Assembly: GCA_964459305.1 (NCBI GenBank)
Contig: CAYWNA010000032.1
Span: 12,588-76,587, forward strand
DNA: 64,000 bases
Source of the DNA: CAYWNA01 sp964459305
Lineage (GTDB): Bacteria; Planctomycetota; Planctomycetia; Pirellulales; Pirellulaceae
Direction: 5' to 3'
The notes beneath the pieces are model-generated. The model was not told the origin of the DNA and did not search any database. It saw only the letters and a program-made list of their open reading frames with translations. Shown here one piece after another: positions 26,736-35,244 of this stretch (the first letter of the stretch is position 1; each line of letters begins with the position of its first letter). Both the position numbers and the translations under genes were made by a program.

Positions 26736-27434
26736 ATGGACAGACGCACGCTTTTGAAGGCGGCTGGGTCGGCCGCGGGTTTGGCGGTGGTCGGAGCAGC
26801 AGGCGGATCAGCCCGCGCCGCGGAGAAATGCAGCAAGGACAAAAGCAAAATCTGCTTCAGAAATGAGCAGTTCTACGATAGTGATGGCAAATTCGACGTG
26901 GAAAAAGGCAAGGATGCGATCATGGCGCTTTGCGAATACCACGGCTATCACACCTTCCCCGATTTGCGCGAGAATCTGTGGGTATCGGACTACGACACGG
27001 GCCAGTTCACCAAGCTGGGCTTGGCAGCGCACATGTTCATTAACAACGTAGAAGACCGCTATATGGTCATGGATTTGTTTCTGCTGCCCAATCAAATGCT
27101 GCCGGAGCACTGGCACCTGGAGGCCGAAGGCAATCCGGCGAAGCGAGAAGGCTGGCTGGTACGTTGGGGATCAAGCCACATCGTGGGTATCGGCGAGCCA
27201 AACTTGAGCGAGAAGGTCAAGATTCCGAAATGCCATTGCGGTGGTACGGCGACAACCGAGCACGAAGTGCTGGCCACACCGGGCATGTTCGTCAAACTGG
27301 CCAAAGTCGGTACGCGTCATTGGCAGTTTGCTGGGCCGGAAGGGGCTATCATCACCGAGGTTGCGAACGTCCACACCGGCTCCGCGGTTCGCCACTCGGA
27401 CGAGGCCATCAACAAGTACTTCTTGGAGAGCTGA
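26736..27434 (+). CDS. Tat-exported cupin-fold protein
   Basis: A protein of 232 residues. The twin-arginine signal is MDRRTLLKAAGSAAGLAVVG, with GGSARAAEK at the cleavage site. A cupin metal-site pattern is seen at QMLPEHWHLEAEGNPAKREG and later RHWQFAGPEGAIITEVANVH. His residues in PEHWH and the later TEHEV and RHWQF segments are candidate ligands. The region resembles sugar isomerase or sugar-binding cupins, but I cannot assign an activity. It is the first of four same-strand genes (SDR, aldolase, dehydrogenase follow). Two palindromes lie in the gaps, so whether the set is one transcript is open. Confidence 0.8.
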   Translation: MDRRTLLKAAGSAAGLAVVGAAGGSARAAEKCSKDKSKICFRNEQFYDSDGKFDVEKGKDAIMALCEYHGYHTFPDLRENLWVSDYDTGQFTKLGLAAHMFINNVEDRYMVMDLFLLPNQMLPEHWHLEAEGNPAKREGWLVRWGSSHIVGIGEPNLSEKVKIPKCHCGGTATTEHEVLATPGMFVKLAKVGTRHWQFAGPEGAIITEVANVHTGSAVRHSDEAINKYFLES

Positions 27435-27490
27435 TGGAAAAGGGCGGACATACAGCGGCTGCACGCCATACTGCTCCTGGTCGGAGATCG

Positions 27491-27607
27491 CTCGTTTAAC
27501 CGCAAGCCGGAGGCGTGCGCGATTGTGCTTGGCCAGCGGATTACGCGCACGCCTCCGGCTTGCGGTTAAACGAGAGAATATGCCAATCCTGACCGGTTGC
27601 GGTAAAA
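27491..27607. repeat. palindrome family C, complete copy
   Basis: The core 27491-27574 is a nearly perfect inverted repeat: CTCGTTTAACCGCAAGCCGG with AGGCGTGCGCG, and the complement at the right, around a 28-base centre. Flank AGAATATGCCAATCCTGACC matches the flank of the half-copy at 19825-19873. It lies between the cupin and SDR genes. Confidence 0.85.
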
Positions 27608-27668
27608 GTTGGACTATTCGAGCCTTGTTGGCGGCCAACGCAAACAGTTGAGCTACGGAGGAATCAGG

Positions 27669-28442
27669 GTGGAATTCGAGAACAAGGTGGCATTGGTCAC
27701 CGGTGCGGCTGGGGCCATCGGCAAGGGGATCGCTGCGCGTTTGGTCGAGCAGGGCGCCAAGGTATTCATCACCGACCTGGACCAGGGCCAATTGGATACG
27801 ATCCGTAAGGAATTGGGCGAGAATTGCCAGGGGCTGGCAGGCGATGCGACAGTTCACGAGCAGGTAAAGAGAATTGTTGCAGCCGCGATCGACGCTTTCG
27901 GCACGATCGACGTGCTTGTCAACGTAGCGGGGACAGTCGGCCAAGGCGGCAACGTCGAAGACATGACCGAGAAGAATTGGGATTCTGTCTTTGCCGTCAA
28001 CTGCAAAGGGACGTTTTTCTTCACCAAAGAAATCGTGCCCGTCATGAAGAAGGCGGGCGGCGGAAGCATCGTCAACTTCTCTAGTAAATCGGGCAAGACC
28101 GGTTCGGCCTTGATGAGTACGTACTCGGCGGCCAAGGCGGCGATTATTGGCCTCACGCAAGCTCTGGCTTTCGAATTGGCCGGTGACAAGATCCGTGTCA
28201 ATTGTGTTTGCCCCGGTATTACGGAGGCCACCGGCGTGTGGAGCAACGTGTCGTCGGACTACGTGGAGAATTTGAACTTGCCCATCGACGAGGTCGTCAA
28301 GAAGTTTACGGCCAAGGTTCCTCTGGGCCGCCTGGCCCGCATCGACGACGTGGTGAATATGACATGCTTCTTGGCGTCGGATCGAGCTGATTATATGACC
28401 GGTCAGGCAATCAACATCACCGGTGGCCGGGAGATGCATTAA
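27669..28442 (+). CDS. short-chain dehydrogenase/reductase (SDR)
   Basis: The start is GTG 27669, preceded by GGAGGAATCAGG, giving 257 residues; the frame is open further upstream without a better signal. The nucleotide motif VALVTGAAGAIGKGIAARLV has the TGxxxGxG signature. NVAG is at the expected place, the catalytic Ser is in IVNFSSKSGKTG and the YxxxK pair is in STYSAAKAAIIG. The protein ends with the usual FLASDRADYMTGQAINITGG. It is a classical NAD(P)-dependent alcohol/ketone oxidoreductase, and the genes that follow (DeoC, zinc dehydrogenase) make a sugar or sugar-acid substrate likely. The exact substrate is unknown. Confidence 0.9.
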   Translation: MEFENKVALVTGAAGAIGKGIAARLVEQGAKVFITDLDQGQLDTIRKELGENCQGLAGDATVHEQVKRIVAAAIDAFGTIDVLVNVAGTVGQGGNVEDMTEKNWDSVFAVNCKGTFFFTKEIVPVMKKAGGGSIVNFSSKSGKTGSALMSTYSAAKAAIIGLTQALAFELAGDKIRVNCVCPGITEATGVWSNVSSDYVENLNLPIDEVVKKFTAKVPLGRLARIDDVVNMTCFLASDRADYMTGQAINITGGREMH

Positions 28443-28474
28443 GCATCGGCGCCGAAATAGGCTCTGAATTCATG

Positions 28475-28541
28475 GTAGCTGAAGTCGCCAGACTTTGGCC
28501 GCTTGACATGGAAAGAACCAAACTCTGGCGAGTTCGGCTAC
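28475..28541. repeat. palindrome family D, copy 1 (67 bp)
   Basis: GTAGCTGAAGTCGCCAGACT at the left and AACTCTGGCGAGTTCGGCTA at the right form an imperfect inverted repeat. A second copy lies at 55868-55931. It sits between the SDR and deoC genes. Confidence 0.8.
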
Positions 28542-28604
28542 ATCGCGGAAGACGCTGGTAACGAACGAAACAATGGCCAATGAGGAGATGGGATACACAA
28601 AGTC

Positions 28605-29300
28605 ATGGGAAAGTGGACCAAGCAGCAAATTGCGGCGACGATCGATCACGCGGCGCTCAAGCCGACGATGACCGATCAGGACATCATCGATAACTGCGAG
28701 TTGGGCAAGAAACACCAAGTCGCCAGCGTGTGCGTCAGGCCGAGTGACGCAGCACTGACGGCACAGCAACTCGATGGATCGGGAGTCGTGCCTTCGATGG
28801 TGGTCGGCTTTCCGCACGGCGCGAATCGCCCCGAAGTCAAAGCGTTGGAGGCGCGACTTGGCATCGAAGACGGCATCAAGGAACTTGACATGGTAATGAA
28901 CATCGGCAAGTTCCTATCGGGCGACCACGACTGGGTGAGACGGGACATCGAAGCCGTTGTGGCCGAGGCCAAGAAAGCGGGTGATGTACTGGTGAAGGTG
29001 ATTCTGGAGACCTGCTACCTTTCACCGGAGCAAGTCGCCAAGGCATGCGAAATCGCTCGCGACGCCGCGGCGGACTACGTCAAGACGTCAACTGGGTTCG
29101 GCGACGGGTCGGCCACGCCTGAGACGATCGACGTAATGATAAAAACCGTAGGCGACACGATGGGCGTGAAGGCTTCGGGTGGCGTGCATTCGTACGAGAT
29201 CGCCAGCGGCTACCTCGATCAAGGCTGCAAGCGTCTCGGGGCGGCTAGCGGTACGGCCGTGATCATGGAAGAGGCCCCCGATGACGCTGGAGGCGAGTAA
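28605..29300 (+). CDS. deoC: deoxyribose-phosphate aldolase family (DeoC)
   Basis: A protein of 231 residues. Class I aldolase residues are seen: the Asp in KELDMVMNIGKFLSG, KVILETCYLS, the Schiff-base Lys in YVKTSTGFGDGSATPETIDV and the second Lys in GVKASGGVHSYE. DeoC cleaves 2-deoxy-D-ribose 5-phosphate to acetaldehyde and glyceraldehyde 3-phosphate; some family members act on other hydroxyaldehydes. Its stop codon overlaps the start of the zinc dehydrogenase by one base, so the two are translationally coupled. It ends with an extra PDDAGGE tail. Because nucleoside genes are absent here, a sugar-degradation role is as plausible as deoxynucleoside salvage. Confidence 0.9.
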   Translation: MGKWTKQQIAATIDHAALKPTMTDQDIIDNCELGKKHQVASVCVRPSDAALTAQQLDGSGVVPSMVVGFPHGANRPEVKALEARLGIEDGIKELDMVMNIGKFLSGDHDWVRRDIEAVVAEAKKAGDVLVKVILETCYLSPEQVAKACEIARDAAADYVKTSTGFGDGSATPETIDVMIKTVGDTMGVKASGGVHSYEIASGYLDQGCKRLGAASGTAVIMEEAPDDAGGE

Positions 29301-30340
29301 TGAAAGCCGTTGTTTATCATGCACCCGGCGACATTCGCGTCGAAGATCTTCCTAAGCCGGCGTGCGGCGAGGGGGAATTGCTGGTCAAGGTCGACGCCTG
29401 TGCCGTCTGTGGTACGGACTTGAAGGCCCACAAGGTTGGCAACCCGCGGATCACACCACCGTTGACGATCGGCCATGAGTTCACCGGATTGATCGAGCTG
29501 GTCGGGACGAACGCCGCAGGCGATTATGCAATAGGCGACCGAATCGTCATGGCCACCAGCGTTTCCTGCGGAAACTGCTTCTATTGCCATCGCGGCTGGC
29601 CCAACCTTTGCATGGACCTAGCGGCGATGGGTTTCAGCTATCCCGGCGGGATGGCCGAATACGTGGTTGTACCCGCGCGGGCACTGGAGAATGGCCACGT
29701 AGTCAAGACGCCTCGGGACTGGGCGCCGGAGCACGCGGCATTGGCCGAGCCGGTCAGCTGCGCCGTCAACTCGCTGGGACATTGCGACTTGCAGCAAGGC
29801 GGCACCGTGTTGGTCCTTGGCGCAGGTCCGCTGGGGTTGATGAACGCGTGTGTTGCTCGCAGCTTGGGCGCCGGCAAGATCATACTTTCCGAGGTCAACA
29901 ACGCTCGACTCGCTCAAGCCGAAGGCTTTGGCTTCGATGTGCTGATCGATGCTGCGAATTCGAATCTGGCCGATTGCGTGATGAGCGCGACCGACGGCCT
30001 AGGAGCGGACGTTGCGATTGTTGCCGCGCCGGCGGGCGCACCCCAGGAGCAGGCCATGCATCTGGTGCGCAAGCGAGGCACGGTTGTGCTGTTTGCCTCG
30101 TTGCCGAAGGACAACAGCGTGCTGAACGTTGACAGCCGCCTGATTCACTACAACGAACTGCGCGTCGTGGGTACCAGCGATTCGGCGCCTCGGCACGTCC
30201 AGAAGGCCGTCGAATTGCTCGCCAGCGGCCAAGTGCCTGCCGACAAACTGGCCACCCATATGTTGCCACTGGATCAAATCCATCGGGCGTTCGAGTTGAT
30301 GGAGAGTGGCGAGGCCCTTCGTGTCGTGCTCCAACCGTAA
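29300..30340 (+). CDS. zinc-dependent alcohol/sorbitol dehydrogenase (MDR family)
   Basis: A protein of 346 residues; the ATG shares a base with the deoC stop and GGAGGCGAG serves as ribosome binding site. The catalytic zinc region contains ACAVCGTDLKAHK and TIGHEFTGLIELVG. The four structural zinc cysteines are in CGNCFYCHRGWPNLC. The Rossmann motif is VLVLGAGPLGLMNACVARSL. The layout matches threonine/sorbitol dehydrogenase-like enzymes that oxidise polyols. Coupling to deoC suggests that it acts on an aldehyde or polyol in the same pathway, for example before or after the aldol cleavage. This is inference. Confidence 0.92.
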   Translation: MKAVVYHAPGDIRVEDLPKPACGEGELLVKVDACAVCGTDLKAHKVGNPRITPPLTIGHEFTGLIELVGTNAAGDYAIGDRIVMATSVSCGNCFYCHRGWPNLCMDLAAMGFSYPGGMAEYVVVPARALENGHVVKTPRDWAPEHAALAEPVSCAVNSLGHCDLQQGGTVLVLGAGPLGLMNACVARSLGAGKIILSEVNNARLAQAEGFGFDVLIDAANSNLADCVMSATDGLGADVAIVAAPAGAPQEQAMHLVRKRGTVVLFASLPKDNSVLNVDSRLIHYNELRVVGTSDSAPRHVQKAVELLASGQVPADKLATHMLPLDQIHRAFELMESGEALRVVLQP

Positions 30341-30373
30341 CGGCGTCCTCGATCGCGTAACAGCCGGCTAAGC

Positions 30374-30562
30374 TCAGACGGGAACCGCCTCACCGTCGTC
30401 GAAGGCGGCATCTTCGTGGTCTTGGGCGTCGAGCTGTTGGATGAGCAGCAGGCCGGGGAAGAAGTTCGCTTCGCTCGTGTATTGGACGATCTTGGCCGTG
30501 GATTTTGCAGCCTTCGCGCAGAATTTGACAGCGATTTCAAGAACGATTGTTGGAACAGTCAG
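30374..30562 (-). CDS. possible small protein or gene remnant
   Basis: Minus-strand frame from a CTG at 30562 (or shorter) to TGA at 30374-30376, about 62 codons: TVPTIVLEIAVKFCAKAAKS then IVQYTSEANFFPGLLLIQQL. The composition looks coding (balanced, few rare residues) but there is no ATG, a stop lies just upstream, and no family is recognised. It sits just after the BASS transporter stop. It may be the tail of a decayed gene. Confidence 0.3.
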   Translation of the reverse strand: MTVPTIVLEIAVKFCAKAAKSTAKIVQYTSEANFFPGLLLIQQLDAQDHEDAAFDDGEAVPV

Positions 30563-30570
30563 CGATCAGA

Positions 30571-31554
30571 TCATTCCGGTTCGCCTGTCGCGGACGAAGA
30601 ATGCGCCCCGACGCGGGCCCAGACGGTCGCCAGAATCGTCCCGGTCAGCATGCATCCGAACGTGTACATTGCCGGCGCGATCGTTATGGCATCCCGGCCC
30701 TCGAACAGTTCCGTGGCCAGAAAAACACCGAGACCAGCGTTTTGCATGCCGATCTCCAGAGTCAACGCACGTCGCATCGGTTCGGGGAGCCTCATCGCGA
30801 CACTGCCGGAGTAGCCGACCAGATAGCCGCCGGCATTCACCATCAGTAGCGCCAGGAGCATCGACACCAGTGAAACATCGCTGCCCAACGGCGACAGCCG
30901 ATCGCGGTTCAATGCGACCACCACGGCGATAATCCAAAGGATGGCCAGGTTGGCCACGATCGATCCCAACCAGCGACCGGTCTGCTCCCAACGGGGAAAC
31001 CTGCGGGACAGAAGATGGCCGAAGATAACAGGTATGACGACGGTCAGCAGCAGCTTGCGACTGGCATCGTCGGCCAGCAGCCAGACGTCGACGTTCTTTT
31101 CGCCGTACAGGGCCAAACCCAATACCAACGGTACGCCCAGCGGCGACAACAGCGTCGCGGATGTGGTCAGACTGACCGAGTAGCTGGTGTTTCCGCGGGC
31201 ATTGAACGTCAGCACGTTCGATGCCATCGCCCCCGGCACGCTGCCCACCATCACGATACCGATCAGTTGGTCTCCCGATAGCCCCCAAAGTCGGCCGACG
31301 AGATAGGCCAGTGTCGGCATGGTCACATACTGAATGGCGGTTCCGCCCAGCACGGTCGGCCAACGACGGGCGAGCTGACGCACTTCGTCTTTTGGCAGCA
31401 TCCAGCCGATGGCGAACATGGTCACGGCGATCAGCGCAAACAGCAGCGGTTCGCTTTTCACGAACACATCCGGCGCACCGGGAAACCAATGAGGCCAGTA
31501 ATACGCCGCCAGCGACGACAGCACCAACCAGATAATCAGATAGCGCCGAAGCAT
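30571..31554 (-). CDS. bile acid:sodium symporter (BASS) family transporter
   Basis: A protein of 327 residues, almost wholly hydrophobic with about ten membrane segments. The family signatures PGAMASNVLTFNARGNTSYS and LEIGMQNAGLGVFLATELFE are clear; the second resembles the conserved sodium-binding 'EIGxQN' region. Members import organic anions (bile acids, pyruvate, pantoate and others) with sodium. It is convergent with the SDR-aldolase-dehydrogenase set and is followed on the same strand by CBS and globin genes upstream. The substrate cannot be predicted from the sequence. Confidence 0.9.
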   Translation of the reverse strand: MLRRYLIIWLVLSSLAAYYWPHWFPGAPDVFVKSEPLLFALIAVTMFAIGWMLPKDEVRQLARRWPTVLGGTAIQYVTMPTLAYLVGRLWGLSGDQLIGIVMVGSVPGAMASNVLTFNARGNTSYSVSLTTSATLLSPLGVPLVLGLALYGEKNVDVWLLADDASRKLLLTVVIPVIFGHLLSRRFPRWEQTGRWLGSIVANLAILWIIAVVVALNRDRLSPLGSDVSLVSMLLALLMVNAGGYLVGYSGSVAMRLPEPMRRALTLEIGMQNAGLGVFLATELFEGRDAITIAPAMYTFGCMLTGTILATVWARVGAHSSSATGEPE

Positions 31555-31617
31555 TTGCGTCTCAATAGAAAGGCGTGGTTACAGGGGCTGGCCGGGACGC
31601 CTGGCTTCGGCTCGCGC

Positions 31618-32097
31618 TTACTCTTTGGGCGAGCATTCGACGAATGCCTTCAGCACATCGGTCGTTGAAATGATGCCCAACAACCGCCGCTGACCGTTCA
31701 GCACGGGCAGGCGATGGACCCTTTCGCGCAGCATGGTAGCAGCGGCGTGCACGAGCAGTCCATCCGGAGTGACAGACGCGACATCCTCCGTCATCAGATC
31801 CATGACGCTCTGCTGGCCGACGTTTTGGCTGACGTTCTTAATGAACATGTTCCACCAGATTTCGCTCTGATGCTCCACTTCGTTCATGCCCCCGTCCAAC
31901 TCGTGGGCCACGTCTACGAAGTCGCTGGTCGAGAGGATTCCGATGCAGCGTCCTTGCTGATCCACGACCGGCAGGGCAGAAACCTTGTTCTCGACCATGA
32001 GATCCAATGCATCGTGGACGCCATCTTTGGCGTCGATCGTTACCACATCCCGGCTCATCACTTCCTTGACTCGCCGTCGATAGAGCTGATCTGACAC
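31618..32097 (-). CDS. CBS-domain pair protein
   Basis: A protein of 159 residues made of two CBS motifs: residues about 9-70 (VKEVMSRDVVTIDAKDGVHD, SALPVVDQQGRCIGILSTSD) and about 95-155 (VMDLMTEDVASVTPDGLLVH, HRLPVLNGQRRLLGIISTTD). Such pairs bind adenine nucleotides and act as energy sensors. The gap to the globin stop codon is 36 bp, so the two are probably co-transcribed. Between the modules is an acidic insertion (ELDGGMNEVEHQSEIWWNMF). Confidence 0.9.
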   Translation of the reverse strand: MSDQLYRRRVKEVMSRDVVTIDAKDGVHDALDLMVENKVSALPVVDQQGRCIGILSTSDFVDVAHELDGGMNEVEHQSEIWWNMFIKNVSQNVGQQSVMDLMTEDVASVTPDGLLVHAAATMLRERVHRLPVLNGQRRLLGIISTTDVLKAFVECSPKE

Positions 32098-32133
32098 GAC
32101 CGGGTCCCTTTCTCTTTTTGTGGCCGGACAGGC

Positions 32134-32541
32134 TCACTCGGCGGCCGACTGTTCGTACCCGACTAACATCGGCTCCGCTGCCTTATCGATTGCCTCTCGC
32201 CACTGCTTTTCCAAGCTCTGCGTCCACTGGTCGCCATGAAACTTCGCCATGGTTTCCATCATCGCCTCAATCCACTTTGGATATTCTTCCTTCGAAATGC
32301 CCATCTCGTTGTGCTTGGCGCCTAGATACTGCAAGTACTGCTCGACGGCCGGTGCGGGACTGGCGTGATACCGTTCGATGACCATCAGCGATGTGACGAG
32401 GGACACACGCTGGCGGTTGAAATCCACTTTGTCGAAGTGATGCCGCACTTCCGGATAGGCACTCAAGAAATGCTCGTAGAACAATTCTCCCAACGCATCT
32501 CTTGCGTGGAGTATCCGGTCGAGGCTCTCGCTGATGTCCAT
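32134..32541 (-). CDS. single-domain globin
   Basis: A protein of 135 residues with FHb-type globin features: YEHFLSAYPEVRHHFDKVDF with the CD-corner Phe, a proximal-His region LGAKHNEMGISKEEYPKWIE, and a last helix TQSLEKQWREAIDKAAEPML. The KH...GI....Y pattern matches flavohemoglobin-type globin domains, but no reductase domain is attached. A role in oxygen or nitric oxide binding is likely. Its neighbours are a CBS pair and a universal stress protein, suggesting a redox or oxygen stress unit. Confidence 0.85.
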   Translation of the reverse strand: MDISESLDRILHARDALGELFYEHFLSAYPEVRHHFDKVDFNRQRVSLVTSLMVIERYHASPAPAVEQYLQYLGAKHNEMGISKEEYPKWIEAMMETMAKFHGDQWTQSLEKQWREAIDKAAEPMLVGYEQSAAE

Positions 32542-32691
32542 GAGACTCCAAAACCAAGATTGTACATGTGATTCGAATTGCGACTGCTTGTATAGGTTCA
32601 GCCACGTGTCGATGAAAGGCCAACAAGTAGTGGATCCCTGAATTCCACCATCACAGTATCGTAAGCTTCCGAAGTCAGGGGTTCAAGCACT

Positions 32692-33147
32692 TCATTCGTT
32701 CGAAGGTCGATCGACAGGCGGTTGGGACGGCTGCTTGTACGTCAAGACGGGGCACGATGCACGGCGCACGACGGCTTCGGCTACACTTCCCATTAGCAGC
32801 CTCATGAGCCCGGTACGCCCGTGGGTTCCCATCACGATCAGTTCGACGCCTTCCTCTTCCGCACATTGCAGAATGATCGAAGTCGGGTCGCCCACAAGCA
32901 GGCGATGTTCGCATCGGACAAGTGGGTCGAAAGGTGCGACATCGCGCAGCATCAGGTTTAGATCCTCGGTGGCTGGTTCGGGCATGCCGTAGTACATCTC
33001 GCCACCGCCATAGGCTGCCGGGGGTTCCTCGACGTGCACGATCAGCAGCGTCGCGCCTCGCTCGCGAGCCAGCGATGTCGCCAGCTCCAATGCCGCGTCA
33101 CCAGTGTGGGAGAAATCGGTTGGGAACAAAATCTTTCGCACGCTCAT
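32692..33147 (-). CDS. universal stress protein (UspA family)
   Basis: The start ATG 33147 (MSVRKILFPTDFSHTGDAAL) gives 151 residues. The ATP-binding signature of the family appears as VMGTHGRTGLMRLLMGSVAE (G-2x-G-9x-G-S/T). Internal KILFPTDFS is the standard Usp opening. It may bind ATP and form dimers. The gene is about 150 bp upstream of the globin, same strand. Upstream to the BBP7 stop (33148-33436) I see no gene. Confidence 0.9.
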   Translation of the reverse strand: MSVRKILFPTDFSHTGDAALELATSLARERGATLLIVHVEEPPAAYGGGEMYYGMPEPATEDLNLMLRDVAPFDPLVRCEHRLLVGDPTSIILQCAEEEGVELIVMGTHGRTGLMRLLMGSVAEAVVRRASCPVLTYKQPSQPPVDRPSNE

Positions 33148-33436
33148 GGTCTGGTCTCCTAGCGTGGAGACGCGCAGCTCGCGTGTCACGACACCCACGA
33201 GTCGCCCGAGAGCCGCGGTCGCCAATAGAATCGGCCACACGATGCGCGCATGTTATAGCGGAACATCCCATGCGCCAAGATGTCAAAGCGGTGCTGCTCG
33301 GCGTGCAACTGTCGCGCCAATTACCGCAGCGTCATCCACTGCGCTCAGAAATGAACGAACTCGGCGGAATGGATAGAGCCAAGACCGGACGAGCGAGGCC
33401 AGGATGCTCCGGCGATCAGATCGGCATTGGGATCCA

Positions 33437-34708
33437 CTATCGATTCACAATGACGCCGAATGTCAGCCCCACCATGACGAGCTCTTCCGAGTTGAGGTTG
33501 ATGTTGGTGCCCCGTCCGATTCCAGTGAAGAACCCCAGGAACTGCATGCCACCGGTCAGAGAGATGTCTCGAGTGACTTCGAAGGCAGCATCCGCCCGTA
33601 TGTCCGTGCCGAGGACCGTCGAAGTGGCATGGAAATCCTGGGTTTCGCTCGACCGCACGACGCCGTCCACTTCAGCACCCTGTCCGCCGCCATCGTAGTA
33701 GGTCCGCTCGATGGTATTCGATCGCTGCAGTTGTTGAAAATTGTGAAATCCGAAGGCTCGCACCTCACTTGACAGGTTCCAGCGATTCAGCCGCTTCAAC
33801 CAACGAAAGCCTAGCTGCCCGCCCACCATATGATTGGTGAATAAATACCTGTCACTGAGGAAATCCTCTGTCTCGGCAGAGTCGATGTCAAAGTTCACAG
33901 GATCGACCGCCGCGGGCGGGAACGGGAATGCGACTCCCGTGTCGTCGTATCGGATGACAGTCTGATCTTGATCGATGCTGACAAACTTGTTGTAGCGGAA
34001 GCCAAGGAAGGGTTCCAGCAGACCGCCGTGGTTCAACGGTTCCATCCGGAATATCTTGTTCAGCTCAATTCCCATCAAATCGCCCGCATTCCGACTATCG
34101 GAAATGAAGAAAGTCCGTTGCCGTTCCGGCGGTCCGACGTTGTTCCTGTCAATCGGCGGTTCGACGGAATCCTGTTGTTGTTGTTGCTGGCCCTGCTGGC
34201 CGGTTTGCGGATCATCCCGCCCTTCGTCGTCTTCGTTCAGACGGTTGATGCGTTCCTGGGGGAGGGTGTGGAAGGCGTTGGGACCATCGACGTGCATGTA
34301 GGAGAATAGCCAGCCGTGGTCGTGGTCCACATCGTCGATCATGTAGCCCAAATCCCACCTATTGCCCCACGTTCGGTCCATTTGATCGAATGACTCTTCG
34401 CTATCGGGACGTGAAACGCGGATGTGCATGCGGGCATAGCTGCCAAACCAGCCGGTCCGCATGACCGGGCTGCCGTATGCGTCGATGTCATCGGCCGGCG
34501 CAAAGAACTGCAGATCGTGATTGAAGTAGCCCGGCTCGATGAAAGGATGGACGTACGGTTCGTGCAGTATTTGGTCGACGTTCGAATGTTCGTACGCGCC
34601 GAAAGGCAAATTGTCGTAAAACTGACCGAACTGAGCGTTGGCGGGAGATATCAGCGCCAACATCGCAATCACTCCAACGAGTACGCATGCGTTTCTTCTG
34701 AGTGACAT
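33437..34708 (-). CDS. BBP7-like outer-membrane beta-barrel protein
   Basis: The start ATG 34708 with GGTGGAAACGATC upstream gives 423 residues. The signal peptide is MSLRRNACVLVGVIAMLALI. The body is beta-strand rich with aromatic pattern (RTGWFGSYARMHIRVSRPDS, RWDLGYMIDDVDHDHGWLFS, QLGFRWLKRLNRWNLSSEVR) and ends in a hydrophobic strand finishing GLTFGVIVNR. This fits planctomycete beta-barrel porin 7. A poly-Gln stretch (TGQQGQQQQQQD) lies in a loop. It is probably a major outer-membrane channel or surface protein. A terminator-like hairpin is found about 240 bp upstream on the same strand. Confidence 0.8.
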   Translation of the reverse strand: MSLRRNACVLVGVIAMLALISPANAQFGQFYDNLPFGAYEHSNVDQILHEPYVHPFIEPGYFNHDLQFFAPADDIDAYGSPVMRTGWFGSYARMHIRVSRPDSEESFDQMDRTWGNRWDLGYMIDDVDHDHGWLFSYMHVDGPNAFHTLPQERINRLNEDDEGRDDPQTGQQGQQQQQQDSVEPPIDRNNVGPPERQRTFFISDSRNAGDLMGIELNKIFRMEPLNHGGLLEPFLGFRYNKFVSIDQDQTVIRYDDTGVAFPFPPAAVDPVNFDIDSAETEDFLSDRYLFTNHMVGGQLGFRWLKRLNRWNLSSEVRAFGFHNFQQLQRSNTIERTYYDGGGQGAEVDGVVRSSETQDFHATSTVLGTDIRADAAFEVTRDISLTGGMQFLGFFTGIGRGTNINLNSEELVMVGLTFGVIVNR

Positions 34709-35244
34709 GATCGTTTCCACCCTTTGGGGTTGCAAAGCGTATGGTGAATCGGCGGCCCGCCTGAGACCAACCAAGGGTCCGCGATCACAAGCGCAGACGA
34801 CCCACGCGCGATCGACCACGTGAGCGGGTTGGACCGATTCTTCCGTATGTAGCGGTAGTATCGGACCAGAGCGTCGTGAAAGTTGAGTAAGAAAGATAAG
34901 CCTTGCGGAAAATCGCGGTTGTTCTGCATGCGGTCGAGGCGGGCGCAAAAAGATAGCCTCCTCAGGTGGGGCAGGGACCTGGGAGGCTTATGACAGATTG
35001 AGCAAGGCCCAATCGTCAGGTTTCAGTATGCTTGAAGATCCTCAGGCCGCAAGGTTTCCCGGTCTTTTTATTTCCTCTTTCTTACCTAATTTCTGCAGTG
35101 ATCTTTGGCACGAAGAATTGCCATGCTCCGACACATGGGCCTATACTTCTCCACAGTGGGCCGTTTGGCGCCCAGAAAAGAAGGATGTCGCGTCTCTTGT
35201 TGCAGTCCCAGAGATACTGATAATCGCCCCGAGGGAACCGTGCC
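34709..35244. other. 536-bp divergent intergenic region
   Basis: The gap is between the start of the BBP7 gene (minus) and the TraB-like gene (plus). No protein-coding frame is convincing. It should contain both promoters and, on the minus strand, the hairpin at 34945-34989. Confidence 0.5.
34945..34989 (-). terminator. orphan intrinsic terminator or attenuator in the BBP7 leader
   Basis: On the minus strand AAGCCTCCCAGGT and ACCTGAGGAGGCT form a 12-13 bp stem around the loop CCCTGCCCC, followed by ATCTTTTTGC. No gene ends here on this strand: the only transcript going through would be the leader of the BBP7 gene, or an unannotated small RNA starting between 35244 and 34990. Confidence 0.55.

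Noticed and set aside
27171..28439. 422-codon minus-strand frame across the cupin end, palindrome C and the SDR gene
   Set aside because: It runs antisense through two real genes and through the palindrome, which supplies its Arg-rich middle; no motif or start signal supports it.
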